From: Flavobacterium luteum
GTDB taxonomy: Bacteria > Bacteroidota > Bacteroidia > Flavobacteriales > Flavobacteriaceae
NCBI RefSeq assembly: GCF_008806775.1
Contig: NZ_WAEM01000004.1
Span: 1 to 64,000 of the forward strand
Reading direction: 5' to 3'
Length of the DNA: 64,000 nt
The position numbers and the translations under genes are program-made. The notes under the pieces were generated by a model that did no database searches, was not told the DNA's origin, and was given only the letters and a program-made list of their open reading frames with translations. Numbering within the stretch: position 1 is the first letter of the stretch; every line of letters begins with the position of its first letter. Below, in pieces: positions 17,914-27,659 of the stretch.

Positions 17914-18654
17914 TTATTTCTTGTCTTGCAATGCAAAAACACTTTTCAATAAATCAGAATTTCTTGAAGTTAGTTTTTCTCTGATATTTTTTTCTTCAAC
18001 TGCAATCATTTTAAAAACGCCGTCCATAGCTTTTTTTGTTACATAATCTGTTATGTCTGGGTTTACTTTCGAAATAAACGGTATTGTATTATATTTATTA
18101 ATTATAGATGGCCAAAGCACATCTGCACCAACTTTCCCTACTGATTCCTGAACTACGGGATTGAATTTAGCATACAAATCTTTATTAGTAGCTGTTTGTA
18201 AATAAGTTGTTGCAGCATTTTCTTTTCCTAGTAGTATGCTTTTAGCATCTGTAATGTTAATATCTTTAATAGCAATAACAAAAATTGGAGTTGCTTCTTT
18301 TACAGCATCTTCGGCAGCACGATTTAAGGATTTTATTCCGTCGTCAACCAAGTTGCCCATGCCTAATTTTCTTAAGGTAGCATCTACTCTTTGTAATTCT
18401 TCTGGCATAGTGATTTTAACCAAATCATTTTTATAAAAACCATCTATAGCGGTTAATTTAGAAACTTGTTCGCTAACCCCTTTGTTTAAGGCTTCTTTTA
18501 ATCCGCTACTAATATCTAAAGCAGTAGTTGGAGTGAGAGCCTTGTTTACTGCTTCAATTTTTGGGACTTTGATTTTGCTTTTTTTAGCTTTGGTTTTAGC
18601 TTGTCCAATACATAAAAGCGGTGTTAGAACTAAAAGCAAGAATAATTTTTTCAT
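17914..18654 (-). CDS. DUF4197 protein, secreted
   Basis: 246 residues with a signal peptide (MKKLFLLLVLTPLLCIGQ). The mature part is helical and matches DUF4197: DISSGLKEALNKGVSEQVSK, then MPEELQRVDATLRKLGMG, SLNRAAEDAVKEATPIF, and the C-terminal MDGVFKMIAVEEKNIRE. The family is widespread in Gram-negative bacteria but has no settled function. The signal peptide predicts the periplasm. It is 38 bp after purU on the same strand and could be in its transcript. Confidence 0.85.
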   Translation of the reverse strand: MKKLFLLLVLTPLLCIGQAKTKAKKSKIKVPKIEAVNKALTPTTALDISSGLKEALNKGVSEQVSKLTAIDGFYKNDLVKITMPEELQRVDATLRKLGMGNLVDDGIKSLNRAAEDAVKEATPIFVIAIKDINITDAKSILLGKENAATTYLQTATNKDLYAKFNPVVQESVGKVGADVLWPSIINKYNTIPFISKVNPDITDYVTKKAMDGVFKMIAVEEKNIREKLTSRNSDLLKSVFALQDKK

Positions 18655-18692
18655 AAATATTTTTTAATTTTTAAGACAAAGATTGTGCCGTT

Positions 18693-19547
18693 TTAAGAAA
18701 AGATAACGGTTTTGTTACTGTAGACCATAGTTTTTCTTTCCGCATGCAATCTAATCGCTCTTGATAAAACAATACGTTCTAGATCCTTACCTTTCATTAT
18801 AAAGTCTTCAATAGAATGACTGTGTAAAACACGAGTAATATCTTGCTCAATAATTGGCCCTTCATCTAATTCTTCGGTTACATAATGGCTAGTGGCTCCA
18901 ATGATTTTCACACCTCTTTTGAATGCTGAATGATAAGGTTTTGCGCCAGGGAAAGCGGGCAAAAAAGAATGATGAATGTTAATGATTTTGTTTTTATAAA
19001 GCGAAATTAATTGAGGAGTTATAATTTGCATGTATCGAGCCAAAACTATAAAATCGACATCGTATTGTTGCAATAGTGCAATGTGTTGTTTTTCACCTTC
19101 TATTTTATTTTCCTTATTAAAAGGTACATGATGAAACGGAATATTAAATCGGTCTGCTATTGGTTTTAAATCTTCATGATTACTAATAATTAAAGGGATT
19201 TCTAACGGTAATTCTCCAGCACTATAACGGCCTAATATGTCAAATAAACAATGCTCATATTTGGAAACAAAAAGAGCCATTTTTGGTTTTTGGTCTTTGT
19301 TATACAATTGCCATGACATTTTAAAATCGTTGGCAATTGATTCTTGGAAATCTACTTTTATAGATTCTACATTCCACCTTTCATTCATCAACTCGCATTC
19401 CAAACGCATAAAAAACACATTTTGGTCTACATCTACATGCTGATCAATGTAAGTAATATTTCCTTCTACTTTTAAAATAAAATTGGTCACTGCCGCAATA
19501 ATTCCTTTTTGGTCTTCACAGTGAATAAGTATTGTAATGTTTCGCAT
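18693..19547 (-). CDS. purU: Formyltetrahydrofolate deformylase
   Basis: 284 residues: an N-terminal ACT domain (ITILIHCEDQKGIIAAV, about 1-80) and a formyltransferase-fold domain (about 90-284). The catalytic region includes NIHHSFLPAFPGAKPYH and TSHYVTEELDEGPII, with the expected His and Asp. The enzyme releases formate from 10-formyl-THF and balances the folate one-carbon pool; the ACT domain is where glycine/methionine control is exerted in E. coli. It is divergent from icmF across a 185-bp gap. Confidence 0.92.
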   Translation of the reverse strand: MRNITILIHCEDQKGIIAAVTNFILKVEGNITYIDQHVDVDQNVFFMRLECELMNERWNVESIKVDFQESIANDFKMSWQLYNKDQKPKMALFVSKYEHCLFDILGRYSAGELPLEIPLIISNHEDLKPIADRFNIPFHHVPFNKENKIEGEKQHIALLQQYDVDFIVLARYMQIITPQLISLYKNKIINIHHSFLPAFPGAKPYHSAFKRGVKIIGATSHYVTEELDEGPIIEQDITRVLHSHSIEDFIMKGKDLERIVLSRAIRLHAERKTMVYSNKTVIFS

Positions 19548-19732
19548 CTTATTTTATTAAATCAATCCCTTTTTTATATGAAATTAAGTAATTTGTAATC
19601 AATTTTTTTCAAAACTAATCTTATTTTTTGTAAAAAAAAGCTCGGAATTGATATTTTGCGTTTTATCTGATTTTATACGATGAATTTTTTTTAATTTGCC
19701 TAAATTGCACGAACAAATTCTTAGCTACTCAC

Positions 19733-22700
19733 ATGGAGCCTCAAACGCCTTATATTCCTAAAAATAAAGTCCGAATTGTAACAGCTGCCTCTCTTTTTGA
19801 TGGTCATGATGCTGCCATAAATATTATGCGTAGAATAATACAATCTACAGGTGTAGAAGTTATTCACCTTGGTCATGACCGAAGTGTTGAAGAAGTGGTA
19901 AATACAGCCATTCAAGAAGACGCAAATGCTATTGCCATGACATCCTATCAAGGTGGTCACAACGAATATTTTAAGTATATGTATGATTTGCTAAAGGAAA
20001 AAGGAGCAGCTCATATCAAGATATTTGGTGGCGGTGGCGGTGTGATTTTGCCAACTGAAATTTTAGAATTACACAAATACGGAATCGAACGAATATATTC
20101 TCCGGATGATGGTCGAGCCATGGGATTACAGGGAATGATAAATGATTTGGTAAAACGGTCGGATTATCCAATAGGGGATAAATTAAACGACGAATTGAAT
20201 AATATTGAGGATAAAAATCCAAAAGCTATTGCACGATTAATTTCTGCGGCTGAGAATTTTCCTGAAATTGCCAAAGCTACTTTTGATGCGATTCATGCAA
20301 CTAACGAAACTTCAAAAATTCCTATTTTAGGAATTACAGGTACTGGTGGATCAGGAAAATCATCTTTAGTAGATGAGTTAGTACGCCGATTTTTAATCGA
20401 TTTCCCAACAAAAACTATTGGATTAATATCTGTCGATCCTTCAAAAAGAAAAACAGGAGGGGCGTTATTAGGCGATAGAATTCGTATGAATGCCATTAAT
20501 AATCCTAGAGTTTATATGCGTTCCCTAGCAACACGTCAATCAAATTTGGCATTGTCAAAATATGTAAATGAGGCAATTGAAGTGTTAAAAGCTGCTAAAT
20601 TCGATATTATTATATTAGAAACTTCGGGAATTGGGCAAAGTGATACTGAAATAATTGAACATTCTGATGTTTCTCTTTATGTCATGACACCTGAATTTGG
20701 CGCTGCAACTCAATTAGAGAAAATTGATATGTTAGATTTTGCCGATTTGGTTGCATTGAATAAGTTCGATAAACGTGGTGCTTTAGATGCGATTCGGGAT
20801 GTTAAAAAACAATACCAACGTAATCATAATCTTTGGGATATAAATCCTGATAAAATGCCAGTTTTCGGAACTATAGCTTCTCAGTTTAACGATCCAGGAA
20901 TGAATACACTCTACAAATCTATTATGGATAAAATTGTAGAGAAAACAGGAGCTGATTTAAAATCAACTTTCGAAATTACTCGTGAAATGAGCGAGAAAAT
21001 TTATGTTATTCCGCCACATAGAACCCGTTATTTATCTGAAATTGCTGAGAGTAATAGAAAATACGATGAAACTGCTTTAACTCAAGTTGAAGTAGCTCAA
21101 AAATTATATGGAATTTACAAAACCATAGAAACCGTTTTTGGAAGTAAACCCAATCTAACTAAAGCAGGAATCGAAGAAATTGTCATTCCAACAAAGGAGG
21201 ATAAGAGCAAAAGTGAACTAGCTCAGCAATCTCACCTATTTTTAGTATTACTTCTAAAAGAGTTCGACCGTGTAAAAATGAATCTCGATCCATACAATTG
21301 GGAAGTCATTTTAACTTGGGACGAAAAAGTAAATAAATACAAAAACCCTTTTTATAGTTTTAAAGTCCGTGATAAGGAAATAAAAATAACCACTCATACC
21401 GAAAGTTTATCGCATTCTCAAATTCCTAAAATATCATTACCAAAATATCAAGCTTGGGGTGATATTTTAAAATGGAACTTGCAAGAAAATGTTCCTGGCG
21501 AATTCCCTTTTACCTCTGGATTGTATCCTTTTAAACGCGAAGGTGAAGATCCGTCACGTATGTTCGCAGGCGAAGGTGGGCCAGAACGTACTAACAAGCG
21601 TTTTCATTATGTGTCAGCGGGATTACCAGCAAAGCGCTTATCGACGGCTTTTGATAGTGTAACGTTATACGGAAATGACCCACACATTCGTCCGGATATT
21701 TACGGAAAAATTGGAAATGCGGGAGTTTCTATTTGTTGTTTGGATGATGCCAAAAAATTGTATTCTGGTTTCGATTTGAGCCATCCAATGACTTCGGTTT
21801 CTATGACAATTAACGGTCCAGCTCCAATGTTACTTGGGTTTTTTATGAATGCGGCTATTGATCAAAATTGTGAAAAATACATTAAAGAGAATAATTTAGT
21901 TGATGAAGTTTCAGCTAAAATCAACGAAATCTATAAGAAAAAGGGAACAGTGGTCCCAAAATACCAAGGCGAATTGCCTGAAGGGAATAATGGTTTGGGC
22001 TTGATGCTTTTAGGAGTTACTGGTGATCAAGTATTGCCTTTAGGTAATTATAATGATATTAAAATAAAGACCTTAGCACAAGTTCGTGGAACGGTTCAAG
22101 CTGATATTTTAAAAGAAGATCAAGCGCAAAACACCTGTATTTTTTCAACGGAGTTTGCATTGCGATTGATGGGCGATGTACAAGAATATTTCATAAAAGA
22201 AAACGTTCGTAATTTCTATTCGGTTTCTATTTCAGGTTATCATATTGCTGAGGCAGGAGCGAATCCAATAACGCAATTGGCATTCACTTTATCAAACGGT
22301 TTCACTTATGTGGAATATTATTTGAGTCGTGGCATGAATATTAACGATTTCGGACCCAACTTATCGTTCTTTTTCTCTAATGGAATTGATCCAGAATACG
22401 CGGTAATTGGTCGTGTAGCACGTAAAATTTGGGCAAAAGCCTTGAAAAATAAATACGGAGCCAACGAAAGAGCGCAAATGTTAAAATACCATATTCAAAC
22501 ATCAGGTCGCTCATTACATGCTCAAGAAATTGACTTTAACGATATTCGTACCACTTTGCAAGCCTTATATGCTATTTATGATAATTGTAATTCATTACAC
22601 ACCAATGCTTACGACGAAGCCATTACTACGCCAACAGAAGAATCAGTGCGTCGTGCCATGGCGATTCAGTTGATTATTAATAAAGAATTAGGTTTGGCTA

Positions 22701-23185
22701 AAAACGAAAATCCAATTCAAGGTTCGTTTATTATTGAAGAATTAACCGATTTAGTTGAAAATGCTGTTTTACAAGAATTTGACCGAATTACTGAGCGTGG
22801 AGGTGTTTTAGGCGCAATGGAAACGATGTACCAACGCTCTAAAATTCAGGAAGAAAGCTTGTATTATGAAACCTTAAAACATACGGGAGAATTTCCAATT
22901 ATTGGTGTAAATACGTTTTTGAGTTCTAAAGGTTCTCCAACGGTTATTCCAGCTGAGGTTATTCGCGCTACTGAACAAGAGAAACAATATCAAATCGATA
23001 TGTTAACCAACTTGCACAAAACAAGTGCTGAAAAAGTTATCGAACATATTGAAATTTTACAAGAAGCAGCCATTTCCAACAAAAATATTTTTGAGAAATT
23101 AATGGAAGCAACAAAGGTTTGTTCTTTAGGACAAATTACGAATGCATTATTTGAAGTTGGTGGTCAATATAGACGGAATATGTAA
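19733..23185 (+). CDS. icmF: Fused isobutyryl-CoA mutase (IcmF)
   Basis: 1150 residues in IcmF order: an adenosylcobalamin-binding domain (about 10-150, cobalt-ligating His in SLFDGHDAA), a MeaB-type GTPase chaperone (about 190-500: P-loop [14 protein letters not shown]4 NKFD), and the acyl-CoA mutase barrel (about 560-1150). At the two positions that separate isobutyryl- from methylmalonyl-CoA mutase it has Phe611 (RMFAG) and Gln799 (QAQNTC), the isobutyryl-type pair, where methylmalonyl-CoA mutase has Tyr and Arg. The expected reaction interconverts isobutyryl- and n-butyryl-CoA; some IcmFs also act on pivalyl/isovaleryl-CoA. There are about 70 extra residues between these positions compared with methylmalonyl-CoA mutase. 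No cobalamin riboswitch was recognised upstream. Confidence 0.88.
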   Translation: MEPQTPYIPKNKVRIVTAASLFDGHDAAINIMRRIIQSTGVEVIHLGHDRSVEEVVNTAIQEDANAIAMTSYQGGHNEYFKYMYDLLKEKGAAHIKIFGGGGGVILPTEILELHKYGIERIYSPDDGRAMGLQGMINDLVKRSDYPIGDKLNDELNNIEDKNPKAIARLISAAENFPEIAKATFDAIHATNETSKIPILGITGTGGSGKSSLVDELVRRFLIDFPTKTIGLISVDPSKRKTGGALLGDRIRMNAINNPRVYMRSLATRQSNLALSKYVNEAIEVLKAAKFDIIILETSGIGQSDTEIIEHSDVSLYVMTPEFGAATQLEKIDMLDFADLVALNKFDKRGALDAIRDVKKQYQRNHNLWDINPDKMPVFGTIASQFNDPGMNTLYKSIMDKIVEKTGADLKSTFEITREMSEKIYVIPPHRTRYLSEIAESNRKYDETALTQVEVAQKLYGIYKTIETVFGSKPNLTKAGIEEIVIPTKEDKSKSELAQQSHLFLVLLLKEFDRVKMNLDPYNWEVILTWDEKVNKYKNPFYSFKVRDKEIKITTHTESLSHSQIPKISLPKYQAWGDILKWNLQENVPGEFPFTSGLYPFKREGEDPSRMFAGEGGPERTNKRFHYVSAGLPAKRLSTAFDSVTLYGNDPHIRPDIYGKIGNAGVSICCLDDAKKLYSGFDLSHPMTSVSMTINGPAPMLLGFFMNAAIDQNCEKYIKENNLVDEVSAKINEIYKKKGTVVPKYQGELPEGNNGLGLMLLGVTGDQVLPLGNYNDIKIKTLAQVRGTVQADILKEDQAQNTCIFSTEFALRLMGDVQEYFIKENVRNFYSVSISGYHIAEAGANPITQLAFTLSNGFTYVEYYLSRGMNINDFGPNLSFFFSNGIDPEYAVIGRVARKIWAKALKNKYGANERAQMLKYHIQTSGRSLHAQEIDFNDIRTTLQALYAIYDNCNSLHTNAYDEAITTPTEESVRRAMAIQLIINKELGLAKNENPIQGSFIIEELTDLVENAVLQEFDRITERGGVLGAMETMYQRSKIQEESLYYETLKHTGEFPIIGVNTFLSSKGSPTVIPAEVIRATEQEKQYQIDMLTNLHKTSAEKVIEHIEILQEAAISNKNIFEKLMEATKVCSLGQITNALFEVGGQYRRNM

Positions 23186-23219
23186 TTTTGATTTAAAATT
23201 GATTCACTGAAGTAAAGAA

Positions 23220-24209
23220 ATGACCAAAAAAATAGTTGTAGTTTTTATTTTAAGTTTCACTTCCTGTTTTCTAAATGGCCAAGTTGCTGGCTGTACAGAT
23301 GTATTGGCTAAAAATTATAATCCATTAGCCACTTTAAACGATGGAAGTTGCAGGTACAAACACAAGGCTATAAAACCTAATTTCTCACTTATTTTAGATA
23401 ATTCACTTCATGAAACTTCTGGTTTAACCTTTTGGAACGGTTTGCTGTGGACGCATAATGATGATACAGATGTAAATTTGTATGCCTTAGACACCTTATC
23501 GGGAGCTGTTGTAAAGAAAATTCAATTAAGTCATGTTGCAAATAGGGATTGGGAGGAAATAGCTCAAGATAGTTCGTATTTGTATATAGGAGATTTCGGG
23601 AATAATTATAGAGGGAATCGAAAGGACTTGCATGTTTTAAGAATAGAAAAGGCTTCTTTGCTTTTGAACAAACAGGAAATAGATACTATATCTTTACGTT
23701 ATTCAGATCAATTTGATTTTGAACTCAAAAAATCGAATCGAACCAATTTTGATTGTGAATCAATGATTGCTACCCGAGATAGTTTGTATTTGTTTACCAA
23801 ACAATGGAAATCAAATAAAACTAGTATTTATTCTTTACCTAAAATACCTGGAAACTATGTTGCTCAATATAAAACATCCTATCCAATTAAGGGATTAATT
23901 ACTGGTTCCGCTTATGTTGAAGAAAAGAAAATAGTTGCTTTATGTGGTTATAACAAGAAGTTAAAACCTTTTATTTATTTGTTGTATGATTATAAAAACA
24001 ACGATTTTTTTTCAGGAAACAAAAGAAAAATTAAGTTAAAACTTCCTTTTCATCAAATTGAAGGAATAACAACTAGTGATGGTTTGCATTATTATTTAAC
24101 TAATGAAAATTTTATTAATAAACCAATTGTTTCAAATCCTCAAAAGCTGCATTGGTTTGATTTAACTGCATTTTTAGAACAGTACCTAGAAGGCTTAATC
24201 TTAAAGTAA
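23220..24209 (+). CDS. Secreted propeller-like protein with N-terminal Cys motif
   Basis: 329 residues, with a signal peptide (1-20). Just after it is GCTDVLAKNYNPLATLNDGSC, a calcium-loop-like motif ('CTD...NYNP.A..DDGSC') common in secreted Bacteroidetes proteins. The rest has repeated strand pairs (SGLTFWNGLLWTHNDD, WEEIAQDSSYLYIGDFGNN) like a beta-propeller. I cannot assign an enzyme or ligand. It begins 34 bp after icmF on the same strand but is probably unrelated in function. No C-terminal T9SS sorting domain is seen. Confidence 0.7.
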   Translation: MTKKIVVVFILSFTSCFLNGQVAGCTDVLAKNYNPLATLNDGSCRYKHKAIKPNFSLILDNSLHETSGLTFWNGLLWTHNDDTDVNLYALDTLSGAVVKKIQLSHVANRDWEEIAQDSSYLYIGDFGNNYRGNRKDLHVLRIEKASLLLNKQEIDTISLRYSDQFDFELKKSNRTNFDCESMIATRDSLYLFTKQWKSNKTSIYSLPKIPGNYVAQYKTSYPIKGLITGSAYVEEKKIVALCGYNKKLKPFIYLLYDYKNNDFFSGNKRKIKLKLPFHQIEGITTSDGLHYYLTNENFINKPIVSNPQKLHWFDLTAFLEQYLEGLILK

Positions 24210-24724
24210 TAGAGTATTGTATTTTAAACTATTTAAAAACAAAATTAAAGTTTAATATCTGCGAGTATTACTCTCAAAGTATTTTATATATTATTATAAT
24301 TATGTTTTCTTTCTAAAAATTTCACTTCCATTTTTCACATTAAAAATAGTCTATCTAATACCACATGAAAAATAGACTTTCAATTCTCTATTTTAAACTT
24401 TATTCATAAATACCTCAGGAAAAAAATGACTATTTAAAAGTTTACTTTATATGCAATTTTTTTAAATAATTTTTAGCAATCAATGAATAATTTAATTATT
24501 TATAATAAAATAATATAAGAATTTTATTATAAAAATATCTATATTAAGTATTTAATCGATGATTTTATCACTTTTGTCGATATTTTATTTGTTTTTAGTT
24601 TTTTAAATATATAGATTTGAAATGTGAAAAATAATTAAGCAAAATAATTAAATCGCATTATTTCACTTTTTTAATATTTCCAAAAACATTTTAATATTTT
24701 TTAGTAATCACAAATTACAGTACC
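24210..24724 (+). other. AT-rich intergenic region upstream of the glycan operon
   Basis: 515 bp without a plausible coding sequence. It is strikingly AT-rich even for this genome, with many TAATTATTT and AAAATAT strings. I find no clear TAnnTTTG promoter, riboswitch or long hairpin. Its size and position in front of a five-gene operon whose first gene is a response regulator make it a likely regulatory region with a long leader. Confidence 0.5.
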
Positions 24725-25093
24725 ATGAATGAGGCCAAAAAAATTGTACTAGCAGAAGATAATTCAGTTCTTTCGTTGCTACTTAAATTCAGATTAGAAA
24801 AAGAAGGGTATAAACTACTTATTGCTAAAGATGGAAAAGAAGCATTAGAATTAATAGAACAATTTGACCCCGAATTAATTTTAACTGATATCATGATGCC
24901 TTTTGTAAGTGGACTTGAAGTCATTAGTCATGTAAGAAATAAATTGATTTCACAAACACCTATAATCGTATTTTCTTCTGCTGGACAAGAAGAAATAGTT
25001 CTCAAAGCATTCGATTTAGGAGCAACTGATTTTATGAGTAAACCTTTTAGTCCTCACGAATTGGTTATTAGAGTAAAAAGATTACTTCAGTAA
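24725..25093 (+). CDS. Single-domain response regulator (REC)
   Basis: 122 residues, a receiver domain with nothing after it. Conserved features are present: acidic pocket VLAEDNS (Glu-Asp near 10-11), phospho-acceptor Asp in LTDIMMPF (near 57), Ser/Thr in IVFSSAG (near 80), and Lys in MSKPFSPHEL (near 103). With no DNA-binding output it must act through a partner, perhaps the HEAT-repeat protein encoded 21 bp downstream, or it could be a phosphate sink or diffusible switch. No histidine kinase gene is adjacent, so the kinase is elsewhere. It leads a tight operon with a GT2 synthase, an LtaS-like transferase and a YaiO protein. Confidence 0.88.
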   Translation: MNEAKKIVLAEDNSVLSLLLKFRLEKEGYKLLIAKDGKEALELIEQFDPELILTDIMMPFVSGLEVISHVRNKLISQTPIIVFSSAGQEEIVLKAFDLGATDFMSKPFSPHELVIRVKRLLQ

Positions 25094-25114
25094 AGCATTT
25101 AAAAATTATAAATT

Positions 25115-26206
25115 ATGAATGAGTATAATTTTATCTTACAATATTTTAATCAGTTTCCATTAATAATTAAAGTTGTTTGGATTACAAGCGTTATTTTAAT
25201 GACAAATGTTTTTATTCTGATAATTTATTTGAGATATCTAAGAAACAAATTAAGAGTTAAATCTAGTTTAGAATCAAAATGTCAAATGTATTTTGAATCA
25301 AGTCTAATTACTTATTTATATTCTGGAAATGAAGAGGAGGATTTTAGTATTGAACAAAAGAAAATCATAAAAGAATTGAAAGGCGTTACTTCAGAAGCTT
25401 TTAAAAGAAAAGTACTAATTGCAACATTATTGAAATTAAGAAATGAAATAACAGGTGAAATAGCTGACTCAATAGATAAGCTCTATATTGAACTGGGTCT
25501 TTTGCAATACCCATTAAGTAAATTAAGGCATAAGAAATGGGATGTTATAGCAAATGCAATTAGAGAACTTACTCTATTTCAAGTAAAAGGAATTCAGAGT
25601 GTGGTTATGAAAAATATAAATCATCCAAAGAAAGAAGTTCGAAAGGAAATGCAATTGTACCTAGTTCAATTATTTACTTTCAAAGGGTTAGAGTTTTTAA
25701 ATTTATTACAGACTCCATTATCAGAATGGGATCAGATACAATTACTAGAAATTCTTCAAAAATCAGATGATCAGGATATTACGGATATTAAACCTTGGTT
25801 AAAATCAACAAATGAATCAGTAGTAAGTTTTGCTTTAAAATTAGCTAGACTTTATAATCAATATGAAGTAAAGGATGAAATCATAGCACTTTTAAATCAT
25901 AAAAACGAACTGATAAGAGTGAATGCTATTGAATCATTAAATCATTTGAACGTTCTTGAAGCTAAAGTGGTTTTGAAAAGTAATTTTATAGAAACAAGTC
26001 TTGATGAACAAATAGCATTTGTCAAAATGCTAGAAAACACGTATGAAAGCAGTGACAAATTCTTTTTGTTAGATTACAGAAATCATGAAAATCAAGAAAT
26101 TAAATTAATAATAATGGAAATCATGAAAAACCTAAACTTTGAAGAATACTATTTGTACGATACCGAATTATTTGAAGACATAACAAACAAAAAAACAACT
26201 GCTTAA
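25115..26206 (+). CDS. Membrane-anchored HEAT-repeat protein
   Basis: 363 residues. One membrane helix (about 15-40, IIKVVWITSVILMTNVFILI) is followed by a cytoplasmic helical-repeat domain. HEAT-like units are seen around HPKKEVRKEMQLYLVQL, WLKSTNESVVSFALKLARL and LNHKNELIRVNAIESLNHL. Such alpha-solenoids bind other proteins. With a lone response regulator upstream and a GT2 synthase 12 bp downstream, it is a good candidate for a link between the phosphorylation signal and the membrane synthase. This role is inference; no catalytic motif is visible. Confidence 0.75.
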   Translation: MNEYNFILQYFNQFPLIIKVVWITSVILMTNVFILIIYLRYLRNKLRVKSSLESKCQMYFESSLITYLYSGNEEEDFSIEQKKIIKELKGVTSEAFKRKVLIATLLKLRNEITGEIADSIDKLYIELGLLQYPLSKLRHKKWDVIANAIRELTLFQVKGIQSVVMKNINHPKKEVRKEMQLYLVQLFTFKGLEFLNLLQTPLSEWDQIQLLEILQKSDDQDITDIKPWLKSTNESVVSFALKLARLYNQYEVKDEIIALLNHKNELIRVNAIESLNHLNVLEAKVVLKSNFIETSLDEQIAFVKMLENTYESSDKFFLLDYRNHENQEIKLIIMEIMKNLNFEEYYLYDTELFEDITNKKTTA

Positions 26207-26218
26207 AACTAAACAAAT

Positions 26219-27649
26219 ATGAATGCAAATACTTGGCAAATTATACTGACAATAATTCAATATTTTTTTCTTATATTTTCTATTTCGGCTATAACTTCTT
26301 ATATTTTATTAGGTATAATTTCAGCAATAGAAACAAGAAGCTATATGAAAAAAAACAGCTTTGTAAACTACAAGGAAATACTATCTTCTCCTTTTTCTCC
26401 TTCTATTTCAATAATAGCACCTGCTTATAATGAAAGCTTAAATATTGTTGAAAATGTTCGCTCATTGTTATCAAGCCATTATGTAAATTATGATGTGATA
26501 ATAGTAAATGATGGAAGTAAAGATGACAGTTTAGAAAAACTCATAAAAGCTTATGACTTGATACAAATTGATATTCCTATTAATGAACAAATAAAAACAA
26601 AGCCATTAAGAGGTGGTGTATATAAATCTACAAACCCAGCTTTTGATAAATTAATTGTTGTTGATAAAGAAAATGGAGGAAAAGCAGATGCTTTAAATAT
26701 GGGATTAAACATTAGTAAAAATAAGTATGTTGCCTCAATTGATGTCGATTGTTTGTTACTAGAAGATGCACTGCAAAAATTAATTAAACCATTTTTAGAA
26801 ATAACAGATCAAAAAGTAATTGCAGCTGGAGGGGTAATTAGAATTGCAAACTCATGTACTATTAAAGATGGTAAATTACTAGAAATAAATTTCCCTAATA
26901 AATGGTTAGAACAAGGACAAATTTTAGAATATCTAAGAGCGTTTTTGTTAGGAAGAATGGCTTGGAGTAGGCTAAATGGTTTATTAGTTATTTCAGGTGC
27001 TTTTGGTTTGTTTGACAAGAAAATTGCAATCGAAGTTGGTGGTTATGATACCAATACAGTTGGAGAAGACATGGAGATAATTGTCCGAATGAGAAGACAT
27101 ATGCAGGAAATAAATCAGAAATACAAAGTAGCTTACATTCCTGATCCGTTATGTTGGACTGAAGCACCGGATAATTATAAAACTTTTATTTCGCAAAGAA
27201 ACAGATGGACAAGGGGTACAATAGAAACTCTAAAAAAGCATAAAAAAATTGGATTTAATAAAAAATACTTTTCACTAGGTTTATTGAGTTATCCATATTG
27301 GTTTATTTTTGAAAGAATGGCTCCTATTGTAGAAGTTGCAGGTCTAATTTACTTTGGAATTCTAATCTTTTTTGATTATGTGAGATGGGATTACTCGCTT
27401 TCATTTATACTTCTAGCTTACTCATTCTCGGTTCTATTCTCTATCGTAGCAATAATTTCTGAAGAATTAACGTATAATCAATACAAGAAGAAAAAAATTG
27501 GTATAAAATTAATCATAATATCTTTTTTAGAACCAATAGTGAATCACCCATTTATACTTTATGCGGCAATTAAAGGAAATATTGAATATTACTTTTATAA
27601 AAAAATTGAATGGGGGACCATGACAAGAAAAGGAATGGGAAACACCTAA
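26219..27649 (+). CDS. Processive GT2 glycosyltransferase (polysaccharide synthase)
   Basis: 476 residues. An N-terminal membrane helix (about 12-35) precedes a GT2 domain with the processive-synthase signature: IIVNDGSKDDS near 97, SIDVDCLLLEDA (DxD) near 180, GEDMEI (TED-like) near 280 and QRNRWTRGT (QxxRW) near 325. Two or three membrane helices close the protein (about 375-440). This layout is that of cellulose, chitin, hyaluronan and poly-GlcNAc synthases such as PgaC and NodC. It probably builds a polymer from a nucleotide sugar and feeds it through the membrane. The sugar is not decided by sequence. Confidence 0.85.
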   Translation: MNANTWQIILTIIQYFFLIFSISAITSYILLGIISAIETRSYMKKNSFVNYKEILSSPFSPSISIIAPAYNESLNIVENVRSLLSSHYVNYDVIIVNDGSKDDSLEKLIKAYDLIQIDIPINEQIKTKPLRGGVYKSTNPAFDKLIVVDKENGGKADALNMGLNISKNKYVASIDVDCLLLEDALQKLIKPFLEITDQKVIAAGGVIRIANSCTIKDGKLLEINFPNKWLEQGQILEYLRAFLLGRMAWSRLNGLLVISGAFGLFDKKIAIEVGGYDTNTVGEDMEIIVRMRRHMQEINQKYKVAYIPDPLCWTEAPDNYKTFISQRNRWTRGTIETLKKHKKIGFNKKYFSLGLLSYPYWFIFERMAPIVEVAGLIYFGILIFFDYVRWDYSLSFILLAYSFSVLFSIVAIISEELTYNQYKKKKIGIKLIIISFLEPIVNHPFILYAAIKGNIEYYFYKKIEWGTMTRKGMGNT

Positions 27650-27659
27650 TTAAAACTAA

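Noticed and set aside
19733..23185. Methylmalonyl-CoA mutase
   Set aside because: Domain order includes an internal MeaB-type GTPase, and the two selectivity residues are Phe and Gln, not Tyr and Arg.
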